Made by a program: the position numbers and the translations under genes
Part shown: positions 9,221 through 18,152 of the stretch, in pieces
Layout: the number at the start of each line of letters is the position of its first letter
Numbering within the stretch: the stretch's first letter is position 1
The notes under the pieces: generated by a model
What the model was told of the DNA's origin: nothing
The model's database searches: none
What the model saw: the letters and a program-made list of their open reading frames with translations, nothing else
DNA from: CAXXOK01 sp963666755
Lineage (GTDB): Bacteria > Bacillota > Clostridia > Christensenellales > Aristaeellaceae
DNA length: 64,000 nucleotides
Assembly (NCBI GenBank): GCA_963666755.2
Contig: CAXXGW010000009.1
Coordinates: 744,001 to 808,000 of the forward strand
Direction: 5' to 3'

Positions 9221-9519
9221 CGCCGCCGGATGCGTTCGCCGTATCAGACGGAAAGGATAAACCCGCCGTGAACCCGGACGGCGCGTCGACCACCGCCGAG
9301 ACGCTGCCGGAAGCCGACCCTAGCCATGGCGAGAACAGCCTTCCAAGGCAGGGCGCGGGTTTCAGGGTGGAATCACCTGCGGTCACACAGCCCATGAGGG
9401 TGAAAACGCCTTCCGCTGTACCTTTCCCCACACCTGCGGCCGGGCGTTCCGGCCCGACCATCCCCAACCCACAGCGACCCCTGCCCGGCACGGCCGGGGC
9501 CCTGAAGGAGGAGCCACGC
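9221..9519 (+). other. Spacer with an open frame continuous with mutS2
   Basis: No separate gene recognised. From a GTG at 9268 the frame is open and in phase with mutS2, which would add 84 Pro/Ala/Gly-rich residues. I regard it as untranslated or non-essential because a strong AAGGAGGAG site sits just before ATG 9520 and MutS2 proteins normally begin there. Confidence 0.5.
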
Positions 9520-11874
9520 ATGGAACCGAACCGCGAATTGCGGGTACTGGAATTTACCAAAATCCGGGAACAGCTTGCCACCTTTTGCATCACGCCCATG
9601 GGGGCGGAGCGCTGCGCAAGTCTGGTTCCCTATGCCGATTATACCGAAGTAAGCCGTGCGCTGGATGAAACGGAAGAGGCTGTGGTACTGCTCGCCTTTT
9701 TGGGCGGGTGCCCGCTGGTCTGGTTCGGCGATGTGCGCGAGCAGCTCTCGCTGGCCCAAAAGGGCGCGGCGCTTTCGCCGCGCGCGCTTTTGGATGTAGC
9801 GGGCTGCCTGCGTGCCGCCCGCGCCGCGCGTACCGCGCTCGTGCGCGATCGGGAGGATACCCCTATCCTGACCGGGCTTGCCAGCCGCCTGACGGTGCTG
9901 CCGTCGGTGGAGCAGGAGATCAGCGACGCGATCCTCAGCGAGGAGGAAATCGCGGATCGGGCTTCGGCGGAGTTGGCGGGCATCCGCCGGCAAATTCGCT
10001 CGGTTAATGAACGGATGCGCGAAAAGCTCAACAGTATGGTGCACAGCCCGAGCTTTTCCAAATATCTGCAGGACTCGATTATCACCATGCGTGGGGATCG
10101 GTACTGCATCCCCGTCAAGGCGGAATGCCGCGCCAGCGTGCCCGGGCTGGTACATGACCAGAGCGCCACGGGCGCGACACTGTTTGTGGAGCCCGTGGCT
10201 GTGGTGGAGATGGGCAACGATCTGAAACAGCTGCACATCAAGGAAGAGCAGGAAATCGCCCGCATCCTGCAGGCGCTTTCCGACCACATCGGCCCCTATG
10301 CGGATGATTTGCGCAACGATATCGACCTGCTCAGCCATCTGGACTTTGCCTTTGCCAAGGGCATGCTGGCGCGCGATATGCGCGCCGTGCTGCCCAGGCT
10401 TAACCGGCGCGGGTACATCAAGATCATCCGCGGGCGGCATCCGCTGATCGACCGGGAGAGTGTGGTGCCCAGCAACCTCTGGCTGGGGGAGGAGTTTACC
10501 ACCCTAATTATCACCGGGCCGAACACCGGCGGCAAAACGGTCACGCTGAAAACCATCGGCCTCCTGACACTGATGGCGCAGGCCGGGCTGCACGTGCCCG
10601 CGGAGCTGGGCACGGAGCTGGCAGTATTCCGCCGCGTGTTTGCGGACATTGGCGACGAGCAATCCATCGAGCAGTCGCTTTCCACTTTTTCCAGCCATAT
10701 GCGCAACATCGTGGATATTCTGGATCAGGTAACGGGCGACGATCTGGCGTTGTTTGACGAGCTGGGCGCGGGCACCGACCCCACCGAGGGCGCGGCACTG
10801 GCCCAGACCATCCTGCAAAGCCTGCTGGCCGCCAAGGTGCGCACCGTGGCTACCACGCATTACAGCGAGCTGAAGGCTTTCGCGCTATCCACCTCCGGGG
10901 TGGAAAACGCCAGCGTGGAGTTTGATGTGACGACGCTGCGCCCCACGTACCGGCTTTCCATCGGCATCCCCGGCAAGAGCAACGCCTTTGAGATCAGCCG
11001 CAAGCTCGGCCTGTCCGAACCGCTGATTGAGCAGGCGCGGCAACTCCTGTCCCAGAACGATGTGCGCTTTGAGGATGTCATCGCCAATGCCGAATACCAC
11101 CGGCAGGTGGCCGAAAAGGAACGCGCCCTGGCGGAAGAAACACGGCAGGAAACCGTGCGCCTGCGCGACGAGGCCGAGGCGCTGCGCCGTGAAATGGAGC
11201 AAACCCGCGAAAAAAATCTGCGCAAGGCGCGCGAAGATGCCAAGCGCGTGATGGAGAACGCCCGGCGCGAAGCCGACGCGATCCTGACGGAGCTGAAAAC
11301 GCTTAAAAAACAGGCCGTTGCACCGGAACACGAGGCGCAGGCCCTCAAGCGGCGCATGGAACAGGGAATCGACGCTCTCAGCGAAGGGCTGGCCCAGCCC
11401 AGCGAGGTACACTTCGTCGCGCCTAAGACCGTGCGTGTGGGCGAACATGTGGAAATCGTCAACCTGAAAACGCGCGGCACCGTGCTGGCCTTGCCCGACG
11501 GCAAGGGCGAGGTGCTGATTCAGGCGGGCATCATGAAGCTGAAAGCCCACCTGAGCCAGTTGCGTGTGGTGGAGCCGCCGCAGACGAAAAAATCCAGCGT
11601 GCAGGCAAAGACCGGCGCGGCTGTGCGCAATGTGCCGCTGGAACTGGATGTACGCGGCCTTGCGCAGGACGAGGCGCTGCCCGAGGTAGACCGCTATCTG
11701 GACGAGGCGACGCTGGCAGGGCTGCACGAAGTGAGCATCATCCACGGCAAGGGCACGGGCGTGCTGCGCGCCGGTATTCAGCGCCATTTGAAGGGACACA
11801 TGGATGTGAAGAGCTTTCGCCTTGGCGTGTATGGCGAAGGGGAGGACGGCGTGACCGTCGTTACCCTGAAATAA
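9520..11874 (+). CDS. mutS2: MutS2 (RqcU) ATPase/Smr endonuclease
   Basis: 784 residues, normal for MutS2. In Firmicutes this protein acts on stalled/collided ribosomes and on recombination intermediates. Visible parts: N-terminal region NRELRVLEFTKIREQLATFC; ATPase with Walker A GPNTGGKT (about 333-340) and Walker B LALFDELGAGTDPTEGAAL (about 410-428); a long charged coiled coil at about 520-620; a KOW-like segment; and a C-terminal Smr domain from LELDVRG (about 707) with HGKGTGVLR (about 742), where LDVRG replaces the more common LDLRG. The start has a near-perfect ribosome-binding site. It lies between the U32 gene and a two-component system on the same strand. Confidence 0.97.
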   Translation: MEPNRELRVLEFTKIREQLATFCITPMGAERCASLVPYADYTEVSRALDETEEAVVLLAFLGGCPLVWFGDVREQLSLAQKGAALSPRALLDVAGCLRAARAARTALVRDREDTPILTGLASRLTVLPSVEQEISDAILSEEEIADRASAELAGIRRQIRSVNERMREKLNSMVHSPSFSKYLQDSIITMRGDRYCIPVKAECRASVPGLVHDQSATGATLFVEPVAVVEMGNDLKQLHIKEEQEIARILQALSDHIGPYADDLRNDIDLLSHLDFAFAKGMLARDMRAVLPRLNRRGYIKIIRGRHPLIDRESVVPSNLWLGEEFTTLIITGPNTGGKTVTLKTIGLLTLMAQAGLHVPAELGTELAVFRRVFADIGDEQSIEQSLSTFSSHMRNIVDILDQVTGDDLALFDELGAGTDPTEGAALAQTILQSLLAAKVRTVATTHYSELKAFALSTSGVENASVEFDVTTLRPTYRLSIGIPGKSNAFEISRKLGLSEPLIEQARQLLSQNDVRFEDVIANAEYHRQVAEKERALAEETRQETVRLRDEAEALRREMEQTREKNLRKAREDAKRVMENARREADAILTELKTLKKQAVAPEHEAQALKRRMEQGIDALSEGLAQPSEVHFVAPKTVRVGEHVEIVNLKTRGTVLALPDGKGEVLIQAGIMKLKAHLSQLRVVEPPQTKKSSVQAKTGAAVRNVPLELDVRGLAQDEALPEVDRYLDEATLAGLHEVSIIHGKGTGVLRAGIQRHLKGHMDVKSFRLGVYGEGEDGVTVVTLK

Positions 11875-11922
11875 ACAAACCCATCGACCAAACGACGGCC
11901 GGTGTATAAGGAGGGGTCGGAC

Positions 11923-12621
11923 ATGGCGGACAAGCAGAGGATTTTGTTGGTGGACGACGATACGAACATCAGTCACCTGATCCGGCTGTATCTGGAAAAG
12001 GAAGGCTTTGAAGTGTGCGAGGCGGCCCGCGGAGACGAGGGGCTGGCCGCCTTCAAGCGCCTGCAGCCGGCGCTGGTGCTGCTGGACGTGATGCTGCCCG
12101 GCGTGGACGGGTTGGAAGTGCTGCGCGAAATCCGCAAGACCAGTAAAATGCCCGTGATTATGCTGACGGCCAAGGACGAAACCTTCGATAAAGTGCTGGG
12201 GCTGGAGCTTGGCGCGGACGATTACATTACCAAACCCTTTGAAAACAAGGAGCTGGTCGCGCGCGTCAAGGCCGTGCTCCGGCGCAGCGGCGCCGAGGCG
12301 CAGCCGGACGAAGCGGACGATATGCTCACCTTTCCGCAACTGACGATCAGCCTTGCGCGCTATGAAGTCACCTTTGAGGGCAAGTCGGTCGAGATGCCGC
12401 CTAAGGAGCTGGAAGTGCTTTATTTTCTGGCTTCGCACCCCAACATGGTTTTTACCCGCGAGCAACTGCTGGAGCGGGTGTGGGGGTTTGACTTCTTTGG
12501 CGACAGCCGCACGGTGGACGTGCACATCAAGCGCCTGCGTGAAAAGCTGGTGGGCTGCGAACAGTATGGCTGGGAAATCCATACCGTGTGGCGCGTCGGC
12601 TACAAATTTGAGACCAAGTAG
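11923..12621 (+). CDS. OmpR-family response regulator
   Basis: 232 residues. Receiver domain 1-120 with acidic pocket VDDD, phospho-acceptor Asp in LVLLDVMLPGVDG, the Thr of MLTAKDE and Lys of ITKPF. C-terminal winged helix (OmpR/PhoB type, about 135-232) with REQLLERVWGFDFFGDSRTV, DVHIKRLREKL and WRVGYKFE. ATG 11923 has an AAGGAGGGG site. It is directly followed by its histidine kinase (33-nt gap), so the pair acts together. The PhoPR/WalRK-like architecture suggests an envelope or phosphate signal, but the target is not known. Confidence 0.95.
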   Translation: MADKQRILLVDDDTNISHLIRLYLEKEGFEVCEAARGDEGLAAFKRLQPALVLLDVMLPGVDGLEVLREIRKTSKMPVIMLTAKDETFDKVLGLELGADDYITKPFENKELVARVKAVLRRSGAEAQPDEADDMLTFPQLTISLARYEVTFEGKSVEMPPKELEVLYFLASHPNMVFTREQLLERVWGFDFFGDSRTVDVHIKRLREKLVGCEQYGWEIHTVWRVGYKFETK

Positions 12622-12654
12622 CCCGGTACCGGGCCCGCGAAGCGAGGGATTCGC

Positions 12655-14157
12655 ATGTTTCACAGCATGTTTTCGCGTCTGTTTCTGCTCCTGCTGCTGA
12701 TTATTCTGGTGGTAGTGTTCATTGGCGCGGGGTTTTCAATCTTTGCCATTCGTAACAACATGATCGCCAGCCGCATGGAAAGCCTGCTGGTGCAGGCCCG
12801 GGAGATTGCCTTCCTGGCAAGCCGTGTGGATGATTCCACCCTGAGCGACTATCTGGGGCTGGGCACCTCCACCGAAACATACCTGCAATGGAAGGCGGCT
12901 ACGGTGTATCAGGATTTTGGCGCCTACATCCTGATTGTGGATCGCAACGGCCGTGTGAAGGACAACATGAACACCGCCATCCAAAACAACCCCGACACCG
13001 TGGAAAGCCTGAGCACCGCCGATGTGACGGATGCGCTGCATGAGGTGCTGACCGGCAAGGAAATTAAAACCCGCATCACCAACGCGGCCAAAGGCACGGT
13101 GTTTACCGTGGCGGTGCCGTGGGTGCAGAACGGCGATGTGTTGGGCGCGGTGTTCATCCACACCAGCGCGCAGATTATCGAAACCGAGTACCGCGGGGTG
13201 GTGTTCCAGATTGTGGCGGGTTTCTCCATCGCGGCGCTGGCGGCGGCAGCCTGCGCGCTGCTGTACACGCGTAGCATCGTCAAACCCCTGACGGTGATTA
13301 CCCGCGCCGCCGAGGATATGAGCCGCGGCCGTTTTAACGCGCGCGCAGCGGTTACAGGCGTAAATGAGGTGCGCCAGCTGGCCGGGGCGTTTAACGTTAT
13401 GGCGGATAAGCTGGCTCAGGTAGAAGAAAACCGCCGGGAGTTTGTCGCCAATGTGAGCCATGAGCTGCGCAGCCCCGTGACCAGCATCCACGGTTTTGTG
13501 GAGGGGATGCTGGACGGAACCATCCCCGAGGAGGAGCATCCCCGCTACCTGAAGGTAGTCAGCGATGAAACCAATCGGCTTAAGAAGCTGATTGCCGATC
13601 TGCTGGAGCTCAGCCGCATGGAAAAGGGTGTCGTGCAGCTCCAGTACACCAATTTTGACGTAAACGAGGCGGTGCGCCGGGTGCTGATCGGCCGCATGAC
13701 CGAAATCGAGCAGCGCGGCATCGAACTGCATCTGGAGTTTGAGGATGAGCCCTGCGTGGCGCACGCCGATCTGGACCGCATCACGCAGGTGATCTACAAT
13801 CTGGTGGACAACGCCCTCAAGTTTCTAAATGATCGCGGGAACTTGACAATTCATACCTCTTTGGTGCATGATAAGGTATCGGTTGAGGTTGCCAATGACG
13901 GCGCGCCCATCCTGCCGGAGGATCGCCCGCATATTTTCGATCGGTTTTATAAAGCGGACAAGGCGCACACGGTTGGCAAAGGGTCCGGGACAGGGCTTGG
14001 GCTGAGCATCTGCCAGCGCATCCTGCAGCAGCATGGGCAAAGCATCCGCCTCCTGCCCACGGAGCTTGGCGCGGCCTTTGCCTTTACGCTGGAAGCCGGA
14101 AGCCGCGCAACCCTGCCCAGCGAAAGACGGGAAACCGACACAGCGGAAAGGGAGTAG
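12655..14157 (+). CDS. Membrane sensor histidine kinase (partner of the OmpR regulator)
   Basis: 500 residues. Two membrane spans (about 8-30 and 182-203) bracket an extracytoplasmic sensor domain of about 150 residues, fitting a PhoR/WalK-type Cache/PAS fold. Then HAMP (SIVKPLTVITRAAEDMSRGR, about 206-258), HisKA with the phosphorylated His in FVANVSHELRSPVTS, and HATPase_c with N-box QVIYNLVDNALKF, DRFYKAD and GSGTGLGLSICQRI. All catalytic boxes appear intact. The start has GAGGG 8 nt upstream. It is co-oriented with the response regulator and with aroK, which follows after 4 nt. Confidence 0.95.
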   Translation: MFHSMFSRLFLLLLLIILVVVFIGAGFSIFAIRNNMIASRMESLLVQAREIAFLASRVDDSTLSDYLGLGTSTETYLQWKAATVYQDFGAYILIVDRNGRVKDNMNTAIQNNPDTVESLSTADVTDALHEVLTGKEIKTRITNAAKGTVFTVAVPWVQNGDVLGAVFIHTSAQIIETEYRGVVFQIVAGFSIAALAAAACALLYTRSIVKPLTVITRAAEDMSRGRFNARAAVTGVNEVRQLAGAFNVMADKLAQVEENRREFVANVSHELRSPVTSIHGFVEGMLDGTIPEEEHPRYLKVVSDETNRLKKLIADLLELSRMEKGVVQLQYTNFDVNEAVRRVLIGRMTEIEQRGIELHLEFEDEPCVAHADLDRITQVIYNLVDNALKFLNDRGNLTIHTSLVHDKVSVEVANDGAPILPEDRPHIFDRFYKADKAHTVGKGSGTGLGLSICQRILQQHGQSIRLLPTELGAAFAFTLEAGSRATLPSERRETDTAERE

Positions 14158-14161
14158 GGCC

Positions 14162-14683
14162 ATGGAGCGTCATATCTTTCTGGTGGGGATGCCCGGAAGC
14201 GGGAAAAGTGCGCTGGGTCGGCGCGTTGCGCTCAAACTGCAGACTCCCTACCTGGATACCGACGCTTACCTGACTGAAATTTCCGGCATGAACACCGCGC
14301 AGCTTTTTGAAACTTATGGCGAACAGGCCTTTCGGGACGGTGAAACGCGCCTTCTGTGCGACCTGATCTGCGCGACGCCGGGCATCATCTCCACGGGGGG
14401 CGGTACGGCGCTGCGGCCGGAAAACCGGCAACTGATGCGCACGCACGGCTTTGTGGTGCTGATCGACCGACCGATCGACGATATCCTGATGGATATCCGC
14501 GCCGAAAAGCGCCCGCTGCTGGCGCAGAAGGGCCGCGAGGAGATCGAACGCATTTATGCCGAGCGCATGCCCATCTACCGGGGCGTGGCCGACGCGGTGC
14601 TGGATAACGGCAACGGCTTTCACAACGGGCTGGCCGCGCTGGAGGCGCTGGCCCGCAAACTCGGGGCTAAAGAGCCCGGATAA
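14162..14683 (+). CDS. aroK: Shikimate kinase
   Basis: 173 residues; phosphorylates shikimate with ATP in the chorismate pathway. P-loop GMPGSGKSALGRRVA (about 8-22), DTDAYLTEISGMNTAQLFE (shikimate-binding Asp), FRDGETRLL, TGGGTALRP (shikimate-binding Gly-Gly-Gly) and RPLL lid with conserved Arg are all present. It starts 4 nt after the histidine kinase and is followed by a good terminator, so it probably is the last gene of a mutS2-RR-HK-aroK transcript. No other aro gene is in the window. Confidence 0.95.
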   Translation: MERHIFLVGMPGSGKSALGRRVALKLQTPYLDTDAYLTEISGMNTAQLFETYGEQAFRDGETRLLCDLICATPGIISTGGGTALRPENRQLMRTHGFVVLIDRPIDDILMDIRAEKRPLLAQKGREEIERIYAERMPIYRGVADAVLDNGNGFHNGLAALEALARKLGAKEPG

Positions 14684-14705
14684 GAGTCTGCATTGAATCA
14701 AAATA

Positions 14706-14738
14706 AACCGGGGCGTCGGGGTAGACGCTCCGGTTTTT
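14706..14738 (+). terminator. Intrinsic terminator after aroK
   Basis: Stem ACCGGGGCGTC / GACGCTCCGGT with one mismatch and a 6-nt loop, followed by TTTTT. Confidence 0.8.
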
Positions 14739-14785
14739 GTGCGTGACAAAGCCAAACCCATTCTAAGCTGCGCGGGGAAGCATCT

Positions 14786-15241
14786 TTACTGCGTTATAAA
14801 CTCCTGCCCGCGCTCCGGCAGCACCGTCAGGCTCAGCAGGCGCAGCCGCAGGTAGGAAATGTCGTCCTCCTCATACTGCTCCAGCGTGCCGACGGCCCGC
14901 ACCCAATCGTTTTCGGCAGGGTAAACGGCGGCGGGATCATCCCAGAGCACTTCCAGCCCGGTGATGCCGTCGTTGCCGCAGCAGCCCGGGGAGCGACGGT
15001 ACACCAGATGATAGGTCAGGGCATCCCCTTCCCCATAGGTACCGGAGGTAAACATCCCTTCCAGCGCGACGGTTTTCCCCAGATAGTCGGGGGTGTTGGT
15101 CATCAGCTCGGTAATCTGCGTGAGAAACATCTTTTCCCGAATTTCCACATCCACAGACGGTTCGGTGGACTCGGCCGACGCGGCGGCAAGGCTGGCTGTC
15201 AGGCACAGCGCACAAACCAGCGCGATAAACAATCGTTTCAA
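14786..15241 (-). CDS. Secreted accessory protein of the zinc-transport operon (OB-fold-like, unassigned)
   Basis: 151 residues with a clear signal peptide (basic start LKRLF, hydrophobic core, cleavage near AAASAES). The mature part contains YLGKTVALEGMFTSG, a Tyr/Arg-rich stretch, RRSPGCCGNDGITGLEVLW and ENDWVRAVGTLEQYEEDD. This resembles the short OB-like domain of DUF1980/YcgQ-type proteins, which also carry a Cys-Cys motif, but I cannot confirm the family. The start is a TTG at 15241 whose TTGA overlaps the stop of the permease gene, with GGAGG 8 nt upstream; translational coupling is likely. Its place as last gene of the operon suggests a role in extracytoplasmic metal handling. Confidence 0.75.
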   Translation of the reverse strand: MKRLFIALVCALCLTASLAAASAESTEPSVDVEIREKMFLTQITELMTNTPDYLGKTVALEGMFTSGTYGEGDALTYHLVYRRSPGCCGNDGITGLEVLWDDPAAVYPAENDWVRAVGTLEQYEEDDISYLRLRLLSLTVLPERGQEFITQ

Positions 15242-16068
15242 GCGGGTCGCCTCCTTCGCATCAGTGCCCCGGCCAGGGAGAACAGCAGGAACGCCAGCAG
15301 ATTGACCGCCACGATGCTGGCTCCGGAGGCGGTGGCGAACAGGTAGGAGCATATCATGCCCACCCAGAAGCACGTAACCGACAGGAACGCCGAAACGATC
15401 ACCACGGAGCGGAAATGTCTGCAGACCCGCATTGCCGTAAGCGCGGGGAAAATAATCAGGCTGGAAATGAGCATCGCGCCCATCAGACGCATCCCCAGCA
15501 CGACGGTCACGGCCGTCAGGAAAGCCATCAGCAGGTTATACAGGCGCGCGGGCACCCCGGTGGCGGTGGCAAAGCTTTCGTCAAACGTTACGGCAAAAAG
15601 CCGGTGGTAGAAAAACCCGAACAGCAGGAGCACCACCACGCTCATGGCGATCGAGAGCCGCACATCCGCAACGCTCATGGCCAGGATGGAGCCAAACATG
15701 TAATTACACACATCCGTGTTCATGCCCGTGGTCATGGAGAGGATGAGCACGCCCAACGCCAGCGCGCTTGTGGAGAGGATGGCAATGGCCGCATCCCCCT
15801 TGATGCGGCTGGATTCGCTTAAACGTAACAGCAGAAAAGCGGCTAATACAACCACCGGGATGGACACGGCCAGCGGCGCCAGCCCCAGCGCCATCGCCGC
15901 GGCCAGAGAGCCGAACCCGACGTGGGAAAGGCCGTCGCCGATCATCGAATAGCGCTTGAGCACCAGATTGACCCCCAGCAGCGCCGCGCAAAGCGACACC
16001 AGTGTGCCGACCAGCAGCGCCCGTACGATAAAATTGTAGGAAAACAGCTCCCTTAAAATCTCAATCAT
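15238..16068 (-). CDS. znuB: Zinc/manganese ABC transporter permease
   Basis: 276 residues, almost wholly hydrophobic, with about 8 predicted membrane spans; ABC-3 family permease (ZnuB/AdcB). Recognisable stretches are LVSLCAALLGVNLVLKRYSM, IGDGLSHVGFGSLAAAMALG and GMRLMGAMLISSLIIFPALTA. It forms the channel for metal uptake together with the ATPase upstream and the binding protein. The ATG at 16068 overlaps the last 8 nt of the ATPase gene. Specificity for zinc rather than manganese is inferred from the binding protein and operator. Confidence 0.93.
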   Translation of the reverse strand: MIEILRELFSYNFIVRALLVGTLVSLCAALLGVNLVLKRYSMIGDGLSHVGFGSLAAAMALGLAPLAVSIPVVVLAAFLLLRLSESSRIKGDAAIAILSTSALALGVLILSMTTGMNTDVCNYMFGSILAMSVADVRLSIAMSVVVLLLFGFFYHRLFAVTFDESFATATGVPARLYNLLMAFLTAVTVVLGMRLMGAMLISSLIIFPALTAMRVCRHFRSVVIVSAFLSVTCFWVGMICSYLFATASGASIVAVNLLAFLLFSLAGALMRRRRPA

Positions 16069-16771
16069 GGGACACCCCCCGGAGGAACAGCCGCCCGACT
16101 TCGCTTTGCCGATAGGCTTCGGCGGTGCCGAAGAAAAGCGGCGTCTGGTGCAGGTGCAGGATGTGGCTTGCAATATCCACGGCGGCGCCGATATCGTGAG
16201 AGACCATCAGAATGGTGATGCCTTCATGCCGGTTCAGATCGGCCACAAGGCGGTACAGCTCCTGCGTTGCCAGCGGATCCAGCCCGGAGGCGGGTTCGTC
16301 CAGCAACAGCAGGCGACGGCTTGCGCACAGCGCGCGCGCCAGCAACACCCGCTGCTGTTGCCCGCCGGATAAGGCGTGGTAGCTTACGTTTTCCAAATCC
16401 GCGATATGCAGTATGCGCAAAGCCCAGGCGGCCCGCTCTTTTTCCTGCGCGCCGTAATACGGGCGCAGCCCCATCTGGTTCAGGCAGCCGGAGAGCACAA
16501 TTTCCCGCACGCCGGCGGGAAAATCCCGCTGGCGTGCGGTTTGTTGCGGCATGTAGCCAATCTGGGTACGCTTTAACCCGTCCCCGAAGCGGACGGAGCC
16601 ACCGGCGACCGGCATTAACCCCAGGATGGCCTTCACCAGCGAGGTTTTCCCGGAGCCGTTCTCCCCTACGATAGCCAGAGAATCGCCCGTATCCACGGTA
16701 AAGGATAAGTTGTCCACCGCCGTGACGCGCTCATAGCGCAGGGTTACCCGGTCGCAGGTGAGCAGCGTCAT
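16061..16771 (-). CDS. znuC: Zinc ABC transporter ATP-binding protein
   Basis: 236 residues, cytoplasmic ATPase of the ZnuABC/AdcABC type. Walker A GENGSGKTS (about 37-45), Q-loop in GYMPQQ, signature ALSGGQQQRVLLARAL, Walker B RLLLLDEPASGLD and H-loop VSHD are intact. It starts 1 nt after the stop of the binding-protein gene, which supports co-transcription. Confidence 0.95.
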   Translation of the reverse strand: MTLLTCDRVTLRYERVTAVDNLSFTVDTGDSLAIVGENGSGKTSLVKAILGLMPVAGGSVRFGDGLKRTQIGYMPQQTARQRDFPAGVREIVLSGCLNQMGLRPYYGAQEKERAAWALRILHIADLENVSYHALSGGQQQRVLLARALCASRRLLLLDEPASGLDPLATQELYRLVADLNRHEGITILMVSHDIGAAVDIASHILHLHQTPLFFGTAEAYRQSEVGRLFLRGVSHD

Positions 16772-16772
16772 G

Positions 16773-17723
16773 TCAGTTCAGGGCCTCCTTAAGGGTTTGC
16801 AGGTTCTCGGTCATAAAATCCACATAGGTTTTCCCTGCGGCAAACTCATCGGCGGTCAGGTTGTGGCAGGCGTAGAAGATGTGCGTGGGTACGCCCGTTT
16901 CCTCGCTGATGGCGTCGGCCACCTTGTGGGTGGAAAGCTCCGGGTACAGGATCAGGGGCACCTTGTCCTGTTGCACTTTGCCAATCAGGAAAGCGACGGT
17001 TTGCGCGCTGGGTTCAGTTTCGCTGGAGCAGCCGGGGAAGGCGGCGTAGTAGGTCAGCCCGTATTCCGCGGCGAAATAGCGCAGCGCGAACCGGTCGCCG
17101 AAGATCACTTCCCGGCGCTTGCCGGTTTCCACCGTCTGGCGGAAAGCGGCATCCAGCGCCTGTAGCTTGGCGATGTACGCATCCGCGTTGGTGCGGAAGG
17201 CCTCGGCATGGGCGGCGTCCAACGCGGAAAGCTCGTCGCACAGCGTATTGACCATCGCAATGGCGTTCACTGGACTGGTCCAGACGTGCTCATCCAGTTC
17301 GGGGGCTTCTTCGGCGTCAGCAGTTACTTCGGTTTCCTCCTCGGCCTGCATGCCCTCGACCAGTTCTTCCTCTACGGTGGGTACCATGTCCATCAGTTTG
17401 AGGGCTTTCACGCCGCTTTCGGGCATGGAGTCAAGGATATCCTGCACCCAGGCGTCGGATTCGCCGCCGATGTACAGGAACAGATCGGCGTTGCCAATGG
17501 ACAGGATATCCTGCGGCGTGGGTTCATAGGAGTGCATTTCTGCGCCGGGCTTAAGCAGCATGGTCAGTTCGACCGCGCCGGTATCGCCGGCAATAGCGCG
17601 CACAAAGTCATACGGCGGAAAAATGGTGGCGACCACACGGATGGGCGCGGTGCTCTGCGCAAGGGCGGGCGCGGTGGTCAGCAGCAGTGCAAGGGTCAGT
17701 AATAGCGTTATCATTTTTTTCAT
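16773..17723 (-). CDS. znuA: Metal (zinc) ABC transporter substrate-binding protein
   Basis: 316 residues, signal peptide 1-22 without a lipobox Cys, cluster A-I binding protein. Likely metal ligands: H64 in AEMHSYEP and H146 in DEHVWTSP. An acidic loop rich in Glu (about 117-145) takes the place of the His-rich loop of many ZnuA proteins. The third classical His, normally in a FHDAF..YF motif, is absent: the sequence reads FGDRFALRYFAAEYGL, followed by AAFPGCSSETEPSA. I believe that FGDR variant is common in clostridial members. It passes metal to the permease. Second gene of the operon. Confidence 0.92.
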   Translation of the reverse strand: MKKMITLLLTLALLLTTAPALAQSTAPIRVVATIFPPYDFVRAIAGDTGAVELTMLLKPGAEMHSYEPTPQDILSIGNADLFLYIGGESDAWVQDILDSMPESGVKALKLMDMVPTVEEELVEGMQAEEETEVTADAEEAPELDEHVWTSPVNAIAMVNTLCDELSALDAAHAEAFRTNADAYIAKLQALDAAFRQTVETGKRREVIFGDRFALRYFAAEYGLTYYAAFPGCSSETEPSAQTVAFLIGKVQQDKVPLILYPELSTHKVADAISEETGVPTHIFYACHNLTADEFAAGKTYVDFMTENLQTLKEALN

Positions 17724-17773
17724 AAAGATTTCCTCCTAATGGATTGTTGTTAAGAAGCGGGTGGGCCGGAATC

Positions 17774-18082
17774 TCAATCGTTCAAACGGGTACGCAGTGT
17801 AACCGGCGTGCCGCGCACTACGGGCGGAACGTGGTGGTGCGGTGTGGTGCGTAACGGCGGCAAACGTACCGCGGCGCCAACCAGCACAGCCAGCACGGCG
17901 CCAACAAGGTGCAGCAGCGCCTGTAAACGGCGCAGCTGCAAACAGATGGAGCAATCCGCCCCGATGCAAACGTGGTGGGTTTCCGCAAGCGAAAACAGCA
18001 GCACCAGCAAGAATGTAAGCGCCAGAAGAACCGCCAGAATCCATGCCCTGCGGCGACGCGCGGTTTGTGCTGCGGTGAACAT
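17774..18082 (-). CDS. Small Cys/His-containing membrane protein heading the zinc operon
   Basis: 102 residues. Two hydrophobic segments (about 13-34 and 56-76) flank a short extracytoplasmic loop AETHHVCIGADCSICLQL, which carries two His and three Cys and looks like a metal- or thiol-binding site. The C-terminus has a further HHH. ATG 18082 has AAAGGAGA upstream. It is first in the znu operon, directly behind the promoter and candidate Zur box, and small proteins with a similar HHxC..C..C loop sit before zinc transporters in other Clostridia as far as I recall. Function unknown; metal buffering or transfer to ZnuA is a reasonable guess. Confidence 0.78.
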   Translation of the reverse strand: MFTAAQTARRRRAWILAVLLALTFLLVLLFSLAETHHVCIGADCSICLQLRRLQALLHLVGAVLAVLVGAAVRLPPLRTTPHHHVPPVVRGTPVTLRTRLND

Positions 18083-18136
18083 CGGCCGGTTCTCCTTTCA
18101 AACGGTGATAAGAGGGTTCCTTACCCAAAATAAAAA

Positions 18137-18151
18137 TGATATTCGATTTCA
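18137..18151 (-). promoter_or_regulatory. Candidate Zur/Fur-type operator
   Basis: 15-bp imperfect 7-1-7 dyad TGATATT-C-GATTTCA (5 of 7 positions pair), close to the Fur-family consensus TGATAAT-N-ATTATCA (10 of 14). It lies 1 nt downstream of the -10 box, over the likely start of transcription, where a repressor would block the operon when zinc is plentiful. Confidence 0.5.
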
Positions 18152-18152
18152 A

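Noticed and set aside
10885..12663. Minus-strand open frame of about 590 codons opposite mutS2 and the response regulator
   Set aside because: Antisense shadow across two well-supported genes and their junction.
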